In this document: in pieces, positions 1-7,102 of the stretch
Layout: each line of letters begins with the position of its first letter
Numbering within the stretch: the stretch's first letter is position 1
Assembly (NCBI GenBank): GCA_016187465.1
Contig: JACPJQ010000002.1
Coordinates: 224,733-288,732 of the forward strand
Direction: 5' to 3'
Origin: Candidatus Woesearchaeota archaeon
GTDB taxonomy: Archaea; Nanobdellota; Nanobdellia; Woesearchaeales; GW2011-AR4
DNA: 64,000 nucleotides
Notes under the pieces: generated by a model
Databases searched by the model: none
The model's input: only the letters and a program-made list of their open reading frames with translations
Told to the model about the DNA's origin: nothing
Translations under genes and position numbers: made by a program

Positions 1-420
1 ATGCCACTTTACACAAAAGAATTCTATGAACAGATTAAAAGAATCCTAAGCAAAGACGGCTTTGCGGTTACACAAGCTGACTCGCCTTATTACTTTCTTG
101 AAGGATATGCCTCAATTTACAAGACTATGAAATCCGTTATGCCGCAGACTTTCCCTTATGTGTTCCCGGGCTCAGCATCCGGCTCAATCGGCTACATAAT
201 ATCTGGAAAAAGTACTGACCCGAGAATTGTTAGAAATAAGAATACTGAGGGAGTGTGGTATTCCCCTCCCGACAACGAATTCCTTTTTAAGTTTCCGAAA
301 TTTTTGCAGAATTATTTTGATAACAACACTATCCAGATTTCGACTGACGAAAACCCAATAGTGCATGTTTATATGCAAAACAATTATTATTTTAGAGGGC
401 TTGCTGATAAAGAAGAGTAA
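1..420 (+). CDS. Spermidine synthase family protein, C-terminal part (5' end outside window)
   Basis: The product resembles the C-terminal third of spermidine synthase-type aminopropyltransferases: the segment LYTKEFYEQIKRILSKDG followed by VTQADSPYY and a later IGYIISGKS matches the region after the catalytic Asp in that family. The Rossmann SAM-binding half is missing, so the ATG at position 1 is almost certainly an internal Met and the gene starts upstream of the window. The enzyme would transfer an aminopropyl group to a diamine in the cytoplasm. The stop codon lies 7 bases before the next gene, which suggests co-transcription. A paralogous SpeE-fold methyltransferase-like protein cannot be excluded without the N-terminus. 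Confidence 0.75.
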   Translation: MPLYTKEFYEQIKRILSKDGFAVTQADSPYYFLEGYASIYKTMKSVMPQTFPYVFPGSASGSIGYIISGKSTDPRIVRNKNTEGVWYSPPDNEFLFKFPKFLQNYFDNNTIQISTDENPIVHVYMQNNYYFRGLADKEE

Positions 421-427
421 TCATAAA

Positions 428-1468
428 ATGCAGAAACGGCGCTGGCAATCCTTGGATATAGTAAAATCTGTTGGAGTTCTCTTGATGATTGTGCTTCATG
501 TCATTATATGGTGGTATATCCCTTTAGATTATGGTGGAAGTAAAATCCAAGACCGCTTTTATTTTTTCGTACCTTTCTTAAAATTCATTGGCCTGTTTGT
601 TATAATCCTGCCTATTACAGCTGGCGCATCGTTAAGATTTTACCTCGGGAAAAAAACTAAACTCGGGAAAGGGGGCTTAGTAAAGATCGCTGGCAGGTCG
701 ATTTTTCTGATTTTGCTGGGTTATTTAATGAATTTTCTGGCTTTTGGCCACGAGGAATTTTTCGATTGGGATGTTCTGCAGTTTATTGGGGTTGGTTTCT
801 TAATTTTGGCGTTTATGTATAATTATTTTCACACCAGCCTTATGTGGGCTATTGGAGTTGTTGTTTTGTTTTCCGCCCCGCACTTAAGAGTATTGCTTGA
901 CAGCTTGAAGCTTAATTATTTTGTTGCAGTCCTAATAAGCAACAATGAAGGGACTTTTTTCTGGCCATTCTTCCCTTGGTTTTCGTTTTTAGTTTACGGT
1001 TTCTTAATAGCTGACATCTATATTAAGCACAAGAATAAGAAGAAAATTTATTCGACATTAGTGATTGTAAGCATTTTTATTTTAATTGTTGCATTGTACA
1101 AGAATGAATTATTTTTTCGCGACATCGTAACAAATATTTGGGGGCCAGGTATATTTCAAGCTACGACATTAACTTTATTAGGAGACATAAGCATATTCAA
1201 TTTGCTTTTGGTTTTTTCAGATATATTTTTGAAAAAATTAAAAAGGTCAAAATTTGGGTTTTTAAACACATTCAGCAGAGGAATACTTTGGATATATGTA
1301 TTGCACATTATAATTGGATATCATCTTGTGGATATTATGCAAAGATATGTTTCTGACAAGGTTTATGTAATGATTATTACAATGCTTATCTTGTTTTTTA
1401 TAGCATATTTGATTGGAGTGCTTGTTGTTTGGTTAAGGGGCAAAAACAATATGATAACTACAGATTAA
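428..1468 (+). CDS. Polytopic membrane acyltransferase-like protein (DUF1624/HGSNAT-like)
   Basis: 346 residues with about ten hydrophobic segments. The N-terminus has the pattern RWQSLDIVKSVGVLLMIVLH, like the RxxxLDxxRGxxxxxMxxxH opening of the heparan-alpha-glucosaminide acetyltransferase/acyltransferase-3 superfamily, in which the His sits in the first membrane segment. These proteins move acyl groups from a cytoplasmic donor to sugars or lipids at the outer face. The ATG at 428 is chosen because homology-like sequence begins there; the open frame upstream overlaps the preceding gene. The 3' end overlaps the convergent rnp3 gene by 11 bases. The exact substrate is not deducible. Confidence 0.6.
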   Translation: MQKRRWQSLDIVKSVGVLLMIVLHVIIWWYIPLDYGGSKIQDRFYFFVPFLKFIGLFVIILPITAGASLRFYLGKKTKLGKGGLVKIAGRSIFLILLGYLMNFLAFGHEEFFDWDVLQFIGVGFLILAFMYNYFHTSLMWAIGVVVLFSAPHLRVLLDSLKLNYFVAVLISNNEGTFFWPFFPWFSFLVYGFLIADIYIKHKNKKKIYSTLVIVSIFILIVALYKNELFFRDIVTNIWGPGIFQATTLTLLGDISIFNLLLVFSDIFLKKLKRSKFGFLNTFSRGILWIYVLHIIIGYHLVDIMQRYVSDKVYVMIITMLILFFIAYLIGVLVVWLRGKNNMITTD

Positions 1469-2075
1469 ACATCAAAGATTCATTTATCTTTTTCCCATCC
1501 ATCCCAAGCATTGCAAACAAACTTGCTATGTCATGCGGCGCCCTCAGCTCAAACGGATTCCCTGAAAAAGATGCGATTATTGTTTTTGTCTTATATTTAC
1601 GGCATAATGCTATATTCTGCATCATTCTTCCCATTATTAAAGATGCGGTTTCGGGTTTTTTGTTTAATATTGAGCTGTAAGAAAATCCGACAGCAATATT
1701 ATTTTTCCTTGCCAGCTCGCATAATATATGGTTCAGCCCGGATGCCCTCTGGTGCAGGTAGTCTTTTCTTGGTGATTCTTCAAACCCGTAAATAAGCTTT
1801 ATTTTTTTGCTCTCGATTAAAAACCGGTCATTGTCCGAGCTTCTAGCCACAAGCAGCTTTGAGTGGTGCATAGCCATATTTATATTTTTTTGGTTGACTA
1901 TAAGCCCGGTTTCTATGTCTATTTTTTTATGCTTTAGTGATTGAATTTTTTCCAAAATTTCTTTTTGACTGCTGCCAAATTCATACAGAAAATATAATTT
2001 TTTGATGCTAATCTTGGAGGCTACCTCAACAAACTCTGCCTCGTTATTATTTGGAATAACTATATCGCTGAACAT
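1458..2075 (-). CDS. rnp3: Ribonuclease P protein component 3 (p30)
   Basis: 205 residues matching the RNase P p30 family, a TIM-barrel-like protein that binds the RNase P RNA with Pop5 and helps 5' maturation of tRNA precursors. Diagnostic segments are DIVIPNNNE near the start, HQRASGLNHILCELA in the middle, and MGRMMQNIALCRKYK with LRAPHDIASLFAMLGM near the C-terminus. The ATG at 2075 is preferred over an upstream TTG because a TATA-like TTTAAATA lies about 25 bases before it on this strand, giving a leaderless mRNA. An ORB-like origin element is located just upstream of that promoter. Confidence 0.9.
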   Translation of the reverse strand: MFSDIVIPNNNEAEFVEVASKISIKKLYFLYEFGSSQKEILEKIQSLKHKKIDIETGLIVNQKNINMAMHHSKLLVARSSDNDRFLIESKKIKLIYGFEESPRKDYLHQRASGLNHILCELARKNNIAVGFSYSSILNKKPETASLIMGRMMQNIALCRKYKTKTIIASFSGNPFELRAPHDIASLFAMLGMDGKKINESLMFNL

Positions 2076-2092
2076 AGCAGTCAATATCTATG

Positions 2093-2106
2093 ATTTTTAT
2101 TTAAAG
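2093..2106 (-). promoter_or_regulatory. Promoter of rnp3 (BRE/TATA)
   Basis: Read on the minus strand this is an A-rich BRE-like stretch plus TTTAAATAAAA. Its centre is about 25 bases upstream of the ATG at 2075, the usual archaeal TATA-to-start distance, so the transcript is predicted to be leaderless or nearly so. Confidence 0.5.
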
Positions 2107-2110
2107 TTAT

Positions 2111-2133
2111 TGTTCCACAGGAAACCGAGGAGG
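2111..2133 (+). other. Isolated origin recognition box (ORB)-like site
   Basis: The sequence TTCCACAGGAAACCGAGG followed by AGG has the two hallmarks of archaeal ORBs: the partial dyad TTCCACAGGAAAC bound by Orc1/Cdc6 winged helices and a G-rich tail on one side. It lies in the short divergent region between rnp3 and tbp, about 12.7 kb from the two ORBs beside orc1/cdc6. It could be a secondary origin element or a site for Orc1-mediated transcriptional control. Confidence 0.6.
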
Positions 2134-2322
2134 CATGATTTTTTAAAAGTCTATGTCTGAATAATTCTGTTTAAAAACAAAAGTATTTATAAATAAAAGG
2201 GCTTTTTAAATATTTATAAATAAAACATATAAACTAAGCTTAATAAAGTCCTTAAATAGCAATCGGGGGTGTTTTAGGGCTTTATCAGCTGAAAATGGTT
2301 AAATTTTTGGAGTGTGATTCAA

Positions 2323-2877
2323 ATGGTTAAGAAAGAAACTAAGAGAGATATAAAAGTTGTCAATATAGTTGTTTCTACGTCTTTAAAGCATGACATACCG
2401 CTTGAAAAGATGGCAGCAACCCTAAGCAATACAGAATACAATCCGGAGCAGTTTCCCGGGCTTGTAATAAGGATTAAGGAGCCTAAAACGTCTGCATTGA
2501 TATTCAGCTCTGGTAAGGTTGTGTGCACCGGAGCCCGCTCTATGGACAAGGTAGAGGAAAGCATAAAGAAGATAATAAAGAGCCTGGAGAAGATAAACGT
2601 CAAGATAACTGTGAAGCCGGAAATAAAGATACAGAACATTGTGGCTTCGGGCTCTGTCGGGATGGACCTCAACCTTAACACTTTGGCTATGAAGCTGGAA
2701 AACACAGAGTATGAGCCGGAGCAGTTTCCTGGTTTGGTTTACAAGCTTGCGGCTGCAAAGGCGACATTCTTGCTGTTCAGCAACGGCAAAGTTGTATGCA
2801 CAGGGACAAAAAGCGAGAAGGAAGTCCATGCTGCCCTTGACAAATTGATTGAGAACTTAAAAAGGGTCAAGGCTTAA
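2323..2877 (+). CDS. tbp: TATA-box binding protein
   Basis: 184 residues built from two imperfect direct repeats, as in all TBPs. Repeat 1 contains EYNPEQFPGLVIRIKEP and SSGKVVCTGARS; repeat 2 contains EYEPEQFPGLVYKLAAAK and SNGKVVCTGTKS. It binds and bends the TATA box and recruits TFB and RNA polymerase. The ATG at 2323 is chosen over the in-frame GTG at 2314 because GGAGTG at 2309-2314 is a good Shine-Dalgarno sequence 8 bases upstream. A TATA-like TTAAATAG lies near 2254. Length is normal for an archaeal TBP. Confidence 0.96.
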   Translation: MVKKETKRDIKVVNIVVSTSLKHDIPLEKMAATLSNTEYNPEQFPGLVIRIKEPKTSALIFSSGKVVCTGARSMDKVEESIKKIIKSLEKINVKITVKPEIKIQNIVASGSVGMDLNLNTLAMKLENTEYEPEQFPGLVYKLAAAKATFLLFSNGKVVCTGTKSEKEVHAALDKLIENLKRVKA

Positions 2878-2996
2878 TTTTTTATTTTATCTTTTGATTT
2901 ATGTATCGACTTGGGGTGGTTTGGGAAATGATTCATTGCTATCGCTCTAAAAAGAGTGCCGCTTAAACTATAGTCAACCACTGGACATCCCTGCCT

Positions 2997-3010
2997 AAAA
3001 TATTTAAAGG
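2997..3010 (+). promoter_or_regulatory. Promoter of mcm (BRE/TATA)
   Basis: AAAATATTTAAAGG lies about 60 bases upstream of the mcm ATG and predicts a start near 3026 with a leader of about 35-40 nt. A motif CCACTGGACATCCC lies about 20 bases upstream of the TATA (2978-2991). A similar motif occurs upstream of the next promoter at 5152. Confidence 0.55.
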
Positions 3011-3031
3011 ATAAAAACAAGAGAGTTGAAA

Positions 3032-3055
3032 GCGAGCGTGCTATAACTCGCACGC
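3032..3055 (+). promoter_or_regulatory. Leader hairpin with two competing pairings upstream of mcm
   Basis: In the predicted mcm leader, GCGTGC (3036-3041) can pair with GCACGC (3050-3055). Alternatively GCGAG (3032-3036) can pair with CTCGC (3047-3051). The two helices exclude each other. The element ends 7 bases before the ATG, where no Shine-Dalgarno is visible, so it could influence translation. Only the pairing is seen; the role is inference. Confidence 0.35.
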
Positions 3056-3062
3056 ATTTACC

Positions 3063-5084
3063 ATGGAAGTCAATGTTATCGAGCAGATAAAGAGGTTTCA
3101 GGATTTTATTGACAGCAATTACTATAATTCTTTGCTGGAAAACGCAAGAAAAGGAAGCAAGTTCCTGCTCATAGATTTTGCAGAGCTTTCAAAATATGAT
3201 CCAGATTTGGCGACTGAGCTTCTGGACGCGCCAGAAGACACCATCAAGGCAATTGAAAAGGCAATTGAGCAGTTTGATGTTGACGGCTTGATAAATTTCA
3301 GGATAAGATTCCATAATCTTCCTCAAAGCCAGCACATAATGATAAGGGACATAAGGAGCAAGCACATAAACAGGCTTTTGTTTGTGCATGGAATTATAAG
3401 GCAGAAATCTGACGTAAGGCCGCAAGTGACATCAGCAAGGTTTGAATGCCCTATGTGCGGCAACATAATGAATGTTCTGCAGCTTGAAGGCACCTTCAAG
3501 GAGCCGACAAGATGCGGCTGCGGCCGAAAGGGAAAGTTTGTGATGCTTGACAAAGATCTTGTAGATGCGCAGGGAATTGTGCTTGAGGAGGCTTCTGAAA
3601 ATCTTGAAGGCGGCGAGCAGCCAAAGCGCATCAATGTTCTTCTGACAGATGACTTGGTGAGCCCTTTGAGCGAGAAAAGAACTTCTCCGGGAAGCAAGGT
3701 GGAAGTCGTTGGAATTGTCAAAGAAGTCCCTATAATATCAAGAAGCGGCGCAAAATCAACAAGATTTGATTTGATGATTGATTCAAATTACATAAAGCCA
3801 ACTGAAGATACATTCTACGAAGTGCTGATAAACGAGGAAGAGGAAAGGCAAATTCTGGAAATAGCCAATGATCCAAAGGGGTATGAAAAACTTGTAAACT
3901 CAATTGCCCCTTCAATTTACGGCTATGAGAAAATAAAAGAGGCTTTGCTTCTCCAATTGATGGGCGGGGTCAGGAAAGTGAGGATGGATAAAGTGGTAAG
4001 CCGGGGGGATATGCATATATTGCTTGTTGGAGATCCAGGGGCTGGCAAATCCGCTCTTTTAAAAAGAATAACCCAGATTGCACCGAAAGGGAGGTATGTA
4101 AGCGGCAAGGGAGTCAGCGGAGCTGGCATAACAGCTGCTGTTGTAAGAGACGAATTTTTGAGAGGATGGGCGCTTGAAGCGGGAGCAATGGTATTAAGCA
4201 GCGATGGCTTGGTGTGTATTGACGAGCTTGACAAGATGAGTTCAGAAGACAGGGCAGCTATGCATGAGGCGCTTGAAAACCAAACCGTAAGCATTTCAAA
4301 AGCAAACATCCAGGCAACATTAATAGCAAGGACTACCGTTCTCGCTGCAGCAAACCCCAAATTCGGAAGATTTGACCCTTACGGGATAATAGCAGACCAG
4401 ATAGACCTGCCTCCGACTTTAATCAATAGGTTTGACTTGATATTTCCTATAAAGGATTTGCCTGAAGAAACCAGAGATGAGAGCATGGCAAAGCATATAC
4501 TGACGCTGCACCAGCGCCCTGATGTTAATGAGCCAGAAGTTCCGACTAATCTTCTCAGGAGATATATCGCTTACGCAAGGCAAAAGGTAAATCCAAGACT
4601 GACTGATGGCGCATTGGAAGAGATAAAGGAGTTTTATCTGAAGATGAGAAAAAGCGGCGGCGGCGAAGGGAGCATAAAATCAATACCTATTTCAGCAAGA
4701 CAGCTGGAAGCATTGGTAAGGCTAAGCGAGGCTTCGGCAAGGGCAAGGCTTGATGATAGAGTCACAAGAAAAGATGCGAAAAAAGCTGTTGAGCTTGTAG
4801 ATTATTGCCTGATGCAGGTTGGCTTTGACAGGGAAACAGGCAAGATAGACATAGACAGGATAGCTACAGGCATAGCGGCAACGCAAAGAAGCCATATAAT
4901 GATTTTGAAGGAGATAATCGGCGATCTTGAGACAAAGCTTGGAAAGGCAATACCTATAGATGATGTTGTTGCTGAAGCCAAGAATCGCGGCTTAGACGAG
5001 GACAAAGTTGAAGAGGCCATGGAAAGGCTAAAGAGGTCTGGAGATATTTACGAGCCTAGGCGTGGATTCGTGTCCCGCATCTAA
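3063..5084 (+). CDS. mcm: Replicative DNA helicase MCM
   Basis: 673 residues, a typical single archaeal MCM and without an intein. The N-terminal domain carries a zinc-binding segment beginning CPMCG at about residue 129 and ending in closely spaced Cys of RCGCG. The AAA+ core has Walker A GDPGAGKS at residues 323-330, Walker B CIDELDKM around 385-392, sensor 1 LAAANPKFG and the arginine-finger segment INRFDLIF. A C-terminal winged helix follows (DDVVAEAKNRGLDEDKVEEA). It forms a hexameric 3'-5' helicase loaded by Orc1/Cdc6 at the origin. Its presence near orc1, RPA and PolD fits a replication island. Confidence 0.97.
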   Translation: MEVNVIEQIKRFQDFIDSNYYNSLLENARKGSKFLLIDFAELSKYDPDLATELLDAPEDTIKAIEKAIEQFDVDGLINFRIRFHNLPQSQHIMIRDIRSKHINRLLFVHGIIRQKSDVRPQVTSARFECPMCGNIMNVLQLEGTFKEPTRCGCGRKGKFVMLDKDLVDAQGIVLEEASENLEGGEQPKRINVLLTDDLVSPLSEKRTSPGSKVEVVGIVKEVPIISRSGAKSTRFDLMIDSNYIKPTEDTFYEVLINEEEERQILEIANDPKGYEKLVNSIAPSIYGYEKIKEALLLQLMGGVRKVRMDKVVSRGDMHILLVGDPGAGKSALLKRITQIAPKGRYVSGKGVSGAGITAAVVRDEFLRGWALEAGAMVLSSDGLVCIDELDKMSSEDRAAMHEALENQTVSISKANIQATLIARTTVLAAANPKFGRFDPYGIIADQIDLPPTLINRFDLIFPIKDLPEETRDESMAKHILTLHQRPDVNEPEVPTNLLRRYIAYARQKVNPRLTDGALEEIKEFYLKMRKSGGGEGSIKSIPISARQLEALVRLSEASARARLDDRVTRKDAKKAVELVDYCLMQVGFDRETGKIDIDRIATGIAATQRSHIMILKEIIGDLETKLGKAIPIDDVVAEAKNRGLDEDKVEEAMERLKRSGDIYEPRRGFVSRI

Positions 5085-5127
5085 GCCAAAATTTTGATTT
5101 TCATATTTACCACTTATAAGAAAACTT

Positions 5128-5161
5128 CACTGGACATCTCCCGACGTGAAGTATTTAAATA
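5128..5161 (+). promoter_or_regulatory. Promoter with upstream CACTGGACATC motif
   Basis: TATTTAAATA at 5152-5161 is a strong archaeal TATA box. Its centre is about 24 bases from G5180, the first base of the hairpin RNA described next. About 20 bases upstream is CACTGGACATCTCC (5128-5141), matching the motif in front of the mcm promoter and resembling the ORB core CCACTGGAAA. Confidence 0.6.
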
Positions 5162-5179
5162 AGGGCTTCTTAAATAATC

Positions 5180-5270
5180 GAAAAAGAGAACACGCAAAAC
5201 TGCCAAATTATGATTTTTGGTCGTTGACACAAAAATCAATTACGCAGTTTCGCTTAACATTCTCTTTTTC
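5180..5270 (+). ncRNA. Candidate structured RNA with three stacked helices
   Basis: Three nested complementary segments form one long arm. GAAAAAGAGAA (5180-5190) pairs perfectly with TTCTCTTTTTC (5260-5270). GCAAAACTGC (5194-5203) pairs 9/10 with GCAGTTTCGC (5244-5253). TGATTTTTG (5211-5219) pairs perfectly with CAAAAATCA (5230-5238), leaving a loop of about ten bases. A consensus TATA box is positioned so that transcription would begin at the first paired base, and the 3' arm contains a T5 run that could terminate. It could be an independent small RNA or the structured 5' leader of the nuclease gene starting at 5324. No known RNA family was recognised. Confidence 0.5.
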
Positions 5271-5323
5271 TCTTGGATTCCAAAGTTTTTGAAAGGAAAT
5301 AAAAAATTTTGGAGGTTGGTAAG

Positions 5324-6274
5324 ATGGTTAAACACACAAAAGAAGAATTAATTAGAATAATTCAGGATTATAGCAAAGCCATTGAAAGAACTCCTAAAAT
5401 GAAGGAAGTTGCTTGTGACAGAAATCTTCCTCCAATTAATAGATTTATTAAAATATTTGGGTCTTGGAACAGTACATTAGAAAATGCTGGATTAAAAATA
5501 AATGCAATTGGGAAATATGATAATAATTATTTATTGAAAAAGTTAGTTGATATAAAAAGAAAAGTACAGAGAAATCCAAAATTAGAAGATTTGAAATATT
5601 TTGAAGACTCACCATCCTCCTTTGTTTATTTTAGGAGATTTGGTTCGTGGAATAATGCTTTGAGGCTTGCAGGGTTAAAAATAAATGTGAGAAAAGACTA
5701 CAAAAAAGAAGAACTTCTTAAATTACTAAAGGATAAAGCTAAAGAATTGGGCAGAAGCCCAAAGATTGAAGATTTAGGACCTAAGAATAGCATGCCAGAT
5801 AAAGATCCCTATGAAAGATGTTTTGGTGGTTTTAATAAGGCACTTGAAGCTGCTGGTCTAGAAGTTATGTATGTGTTCAGAAAATGGACAAAAGAAGAAG
5901 TTATAAAATGGTTAAAGTATAAATATGAAGAATTAGGGAGAACTCCTGGAATTAGGGATTTTGATAACGACTCGAGAACACCAGCTAAAAATGTGGTTAG
6001 AAAATTATTTGGGAATTGGACTAATGCTCTGAGAGAAGCAAATATTCCTGTAAGAAGGTTTCTCTCCGAAAAAGAATTGATTGTTATATGGAAAGCATGG
6101 CAAAAACATTGCGAGGAAATGGCAAGAGTTATTTATGGAAATGTTATTGTTCAATTTAAAAATGAGGTTATTGGAGTTCCGGATATTTATGTCCCAAATG
6201 AAAGTCTATTTATTGAAATAAAAACTTGCGGTTACAAAGATTTTAAGGAACAAATCAGAATATATTGCTCCTGA
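5324..6274 (+). CDS. Nuclease with four homing-endonuclease-associated repeats; 3' end frameshifted
   Basis: 316 residues. Four repeats of 50-60 residues fill positions about 5-245, each ending in a signature such as FGSWNSTLENAGL, FGSWNNALRLAGL, FGGFNKALEAAGL and FGNWTNALREANI. These match the HNH-associated DNA-binding repeat family. The C-terminal part shows a PD-(D/E)xK-like core, GVPDIYV followed by LFIEIKT, so a DNA nuclease is likely although no HNH motif is visible. The start at 5324 has a Shine-Dalgarno GGAGGT at 5311-5316. Reading stops abruptly at 6274 while another frame continues with protein-like sequence to 6398, so the gene appears to carry a recent frameshift. Confidence 0.65.
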   Translation: MVKHTKEELIRIIQDYSKAIERTPKMKEVACDRNLPPINRFIKIFGSWNSTLENAGLKINAIGKYDNNYLLKKLVDIKRKVQRNPKLEDLKYFEDSPSSFVYFRRFGSWNNALRLAGLKINVRKDYKKEELLKLLKDKAKELGRSPKIEDLGPKNSMPDKDPYERCFGGFNKALEAAGLEVMYVFRKWTKEEVIKWLKYKYEELGRTPGIRDFDNDSRTPAKNVVRKLFGNWTNALREANIPVRRFLSEKELIVIWKAWQKHCEEMARVIYGNVIVQFKNEVIGVPDIYVPNESLFIEIKTCGYKDFKEQIRIYCS

Positions 6275-6398
6275 TTTGATAAGCACTTTAATTTATGGTT
6301 TCCAAACAAAAAGAACATTTGAGCAGTTTTTTGAATATGTTAAAGTTAATTTAAGTAGAAAATATTTGCACTTCAGGTTATCTTTTAAAAAATATTAA
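6267..6398 (+). pseudogene. Detached C-terminal tail of the repeat nuclease (other reading frame)
   Basis: In the frame offset from the gene above, 43 sense codons run from 6267 to the TAA at 6396-6398. The translation begins APDLISTLIYGFQTKRTF and continues with helical, charged sequence of the same codon style, unlike random AT-rich DNA. Joining it near 6255-6265 would give a nuclease domain of more usual length. No start codon or ribosome site is present for an independent gene. A sequencing error is the main alternative. Confidence 0.45.
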
Positions 6399-6475
6399 TT
6401 TTTACTTATTTCTTCCAAAAAACATTTAAACATTAGTATATTATTCTTCTTGGGGGTTGCAGATTATTTAATAAA

Positions 6476-7102
6476 ATGCCAGAACTTGAGCAGAAATCAT
6501 ACCAAAGGCAAGTTGCATACAAAATTAGGATTTCTGATATTTTAAACAGCAGTTTTGTGAAAGATGAGCTTTCTGCGGGCTATGTAAAATTCGCCAATTT
6601 TAATGTTTCCAGGGCTAACATAATTGCAACTTTGATTTCCAAATCTGAGCAGCCGCAGTATTCCAGCTCTGTTATTGATGATGCAAGCGGAAAAATTCTC
6701 CTGAGGAGTTTTTATGTAAATGCATTTTCAAAATTTGATGTTGGTGATGTTGTTTTGGTGATTGGCAGGATAAGGGAGTTCAATGGCGAAAGGTATATTA
6801 TGCCTGAAATTCTGAAAAAACTGGAAGGAGCTGGCTGGATTAATGTCAGAAAGCTGGAGCTTGGTAAAACTCCGGTGGCAATAAAAGAAACGGTCGGAAA
6901 TGAAGATAATCCACAGCACGAGGACAATGCTGCCGAAAACATTTATCTCCTGATTAAGAAGCTTGATGACGGCGATGGCGCTTCTGTTGATGATATCATA
7001 AAAAATTCCGGCAGCGACAGCGCTGAGATTATAATAAACAGGCTGCTGGAAAACGGCGATGTCTTTGAGATAAAGCCCGGGAAGCTCAAGGTGCTAGAAT
7101 AA
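6476..7102 (+). CDS. RPA32-like single-stranded DNA-binding protein (OB fold plus winged helix)
   Basis: 208 residues. An OB-fold region spans about residues 20-125, including NIIATLISKSE, SVIDDASGKILLRSF and FDVGDVVLVIGRIREFNGERYI, as in archaeal RPA-associated/RPA32 proteins. A low-complexity acidic linker (about 140-152) leads to a C-terminal winged helix (DDGDGASVDDIIKNSGSD to the end), the same domain order as eukaryotic RPA32. It should coat single-stranded DNA during replication and repair. It overlaps the convergent SpoIIM-like gene by 9 bases. Confidence 0.75.
   Translation: MPELEQKSYQRQVAYKIRISDILNSSFVKDELSAGYVKFANFNVSRANIIATLISKSEQPQYSSSVIDDASGKILLRSFYVNAFSKFDVGDVVLVIGRIREFNGERYIMPEILKKLEGAGWINVRKLELGKTPVAIKETVGNEDNPQHEDNAAENIYLLIKKLDDGDGASVDDIIKNSGSDSAEIIINRLLENGDVFEIKPGKLKVLE

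Noticed and set aside
2880..2990. Possible C/D-box small RNA between tbp and mcm (TGATTC and CTGGA-like segments)
   Set aside because: No proper RTGATGA C box or CTGA D box with usual spacing, and no kink-turn pairing; the short GCTCT/AGAG stem near 2945 fits a terminator better.
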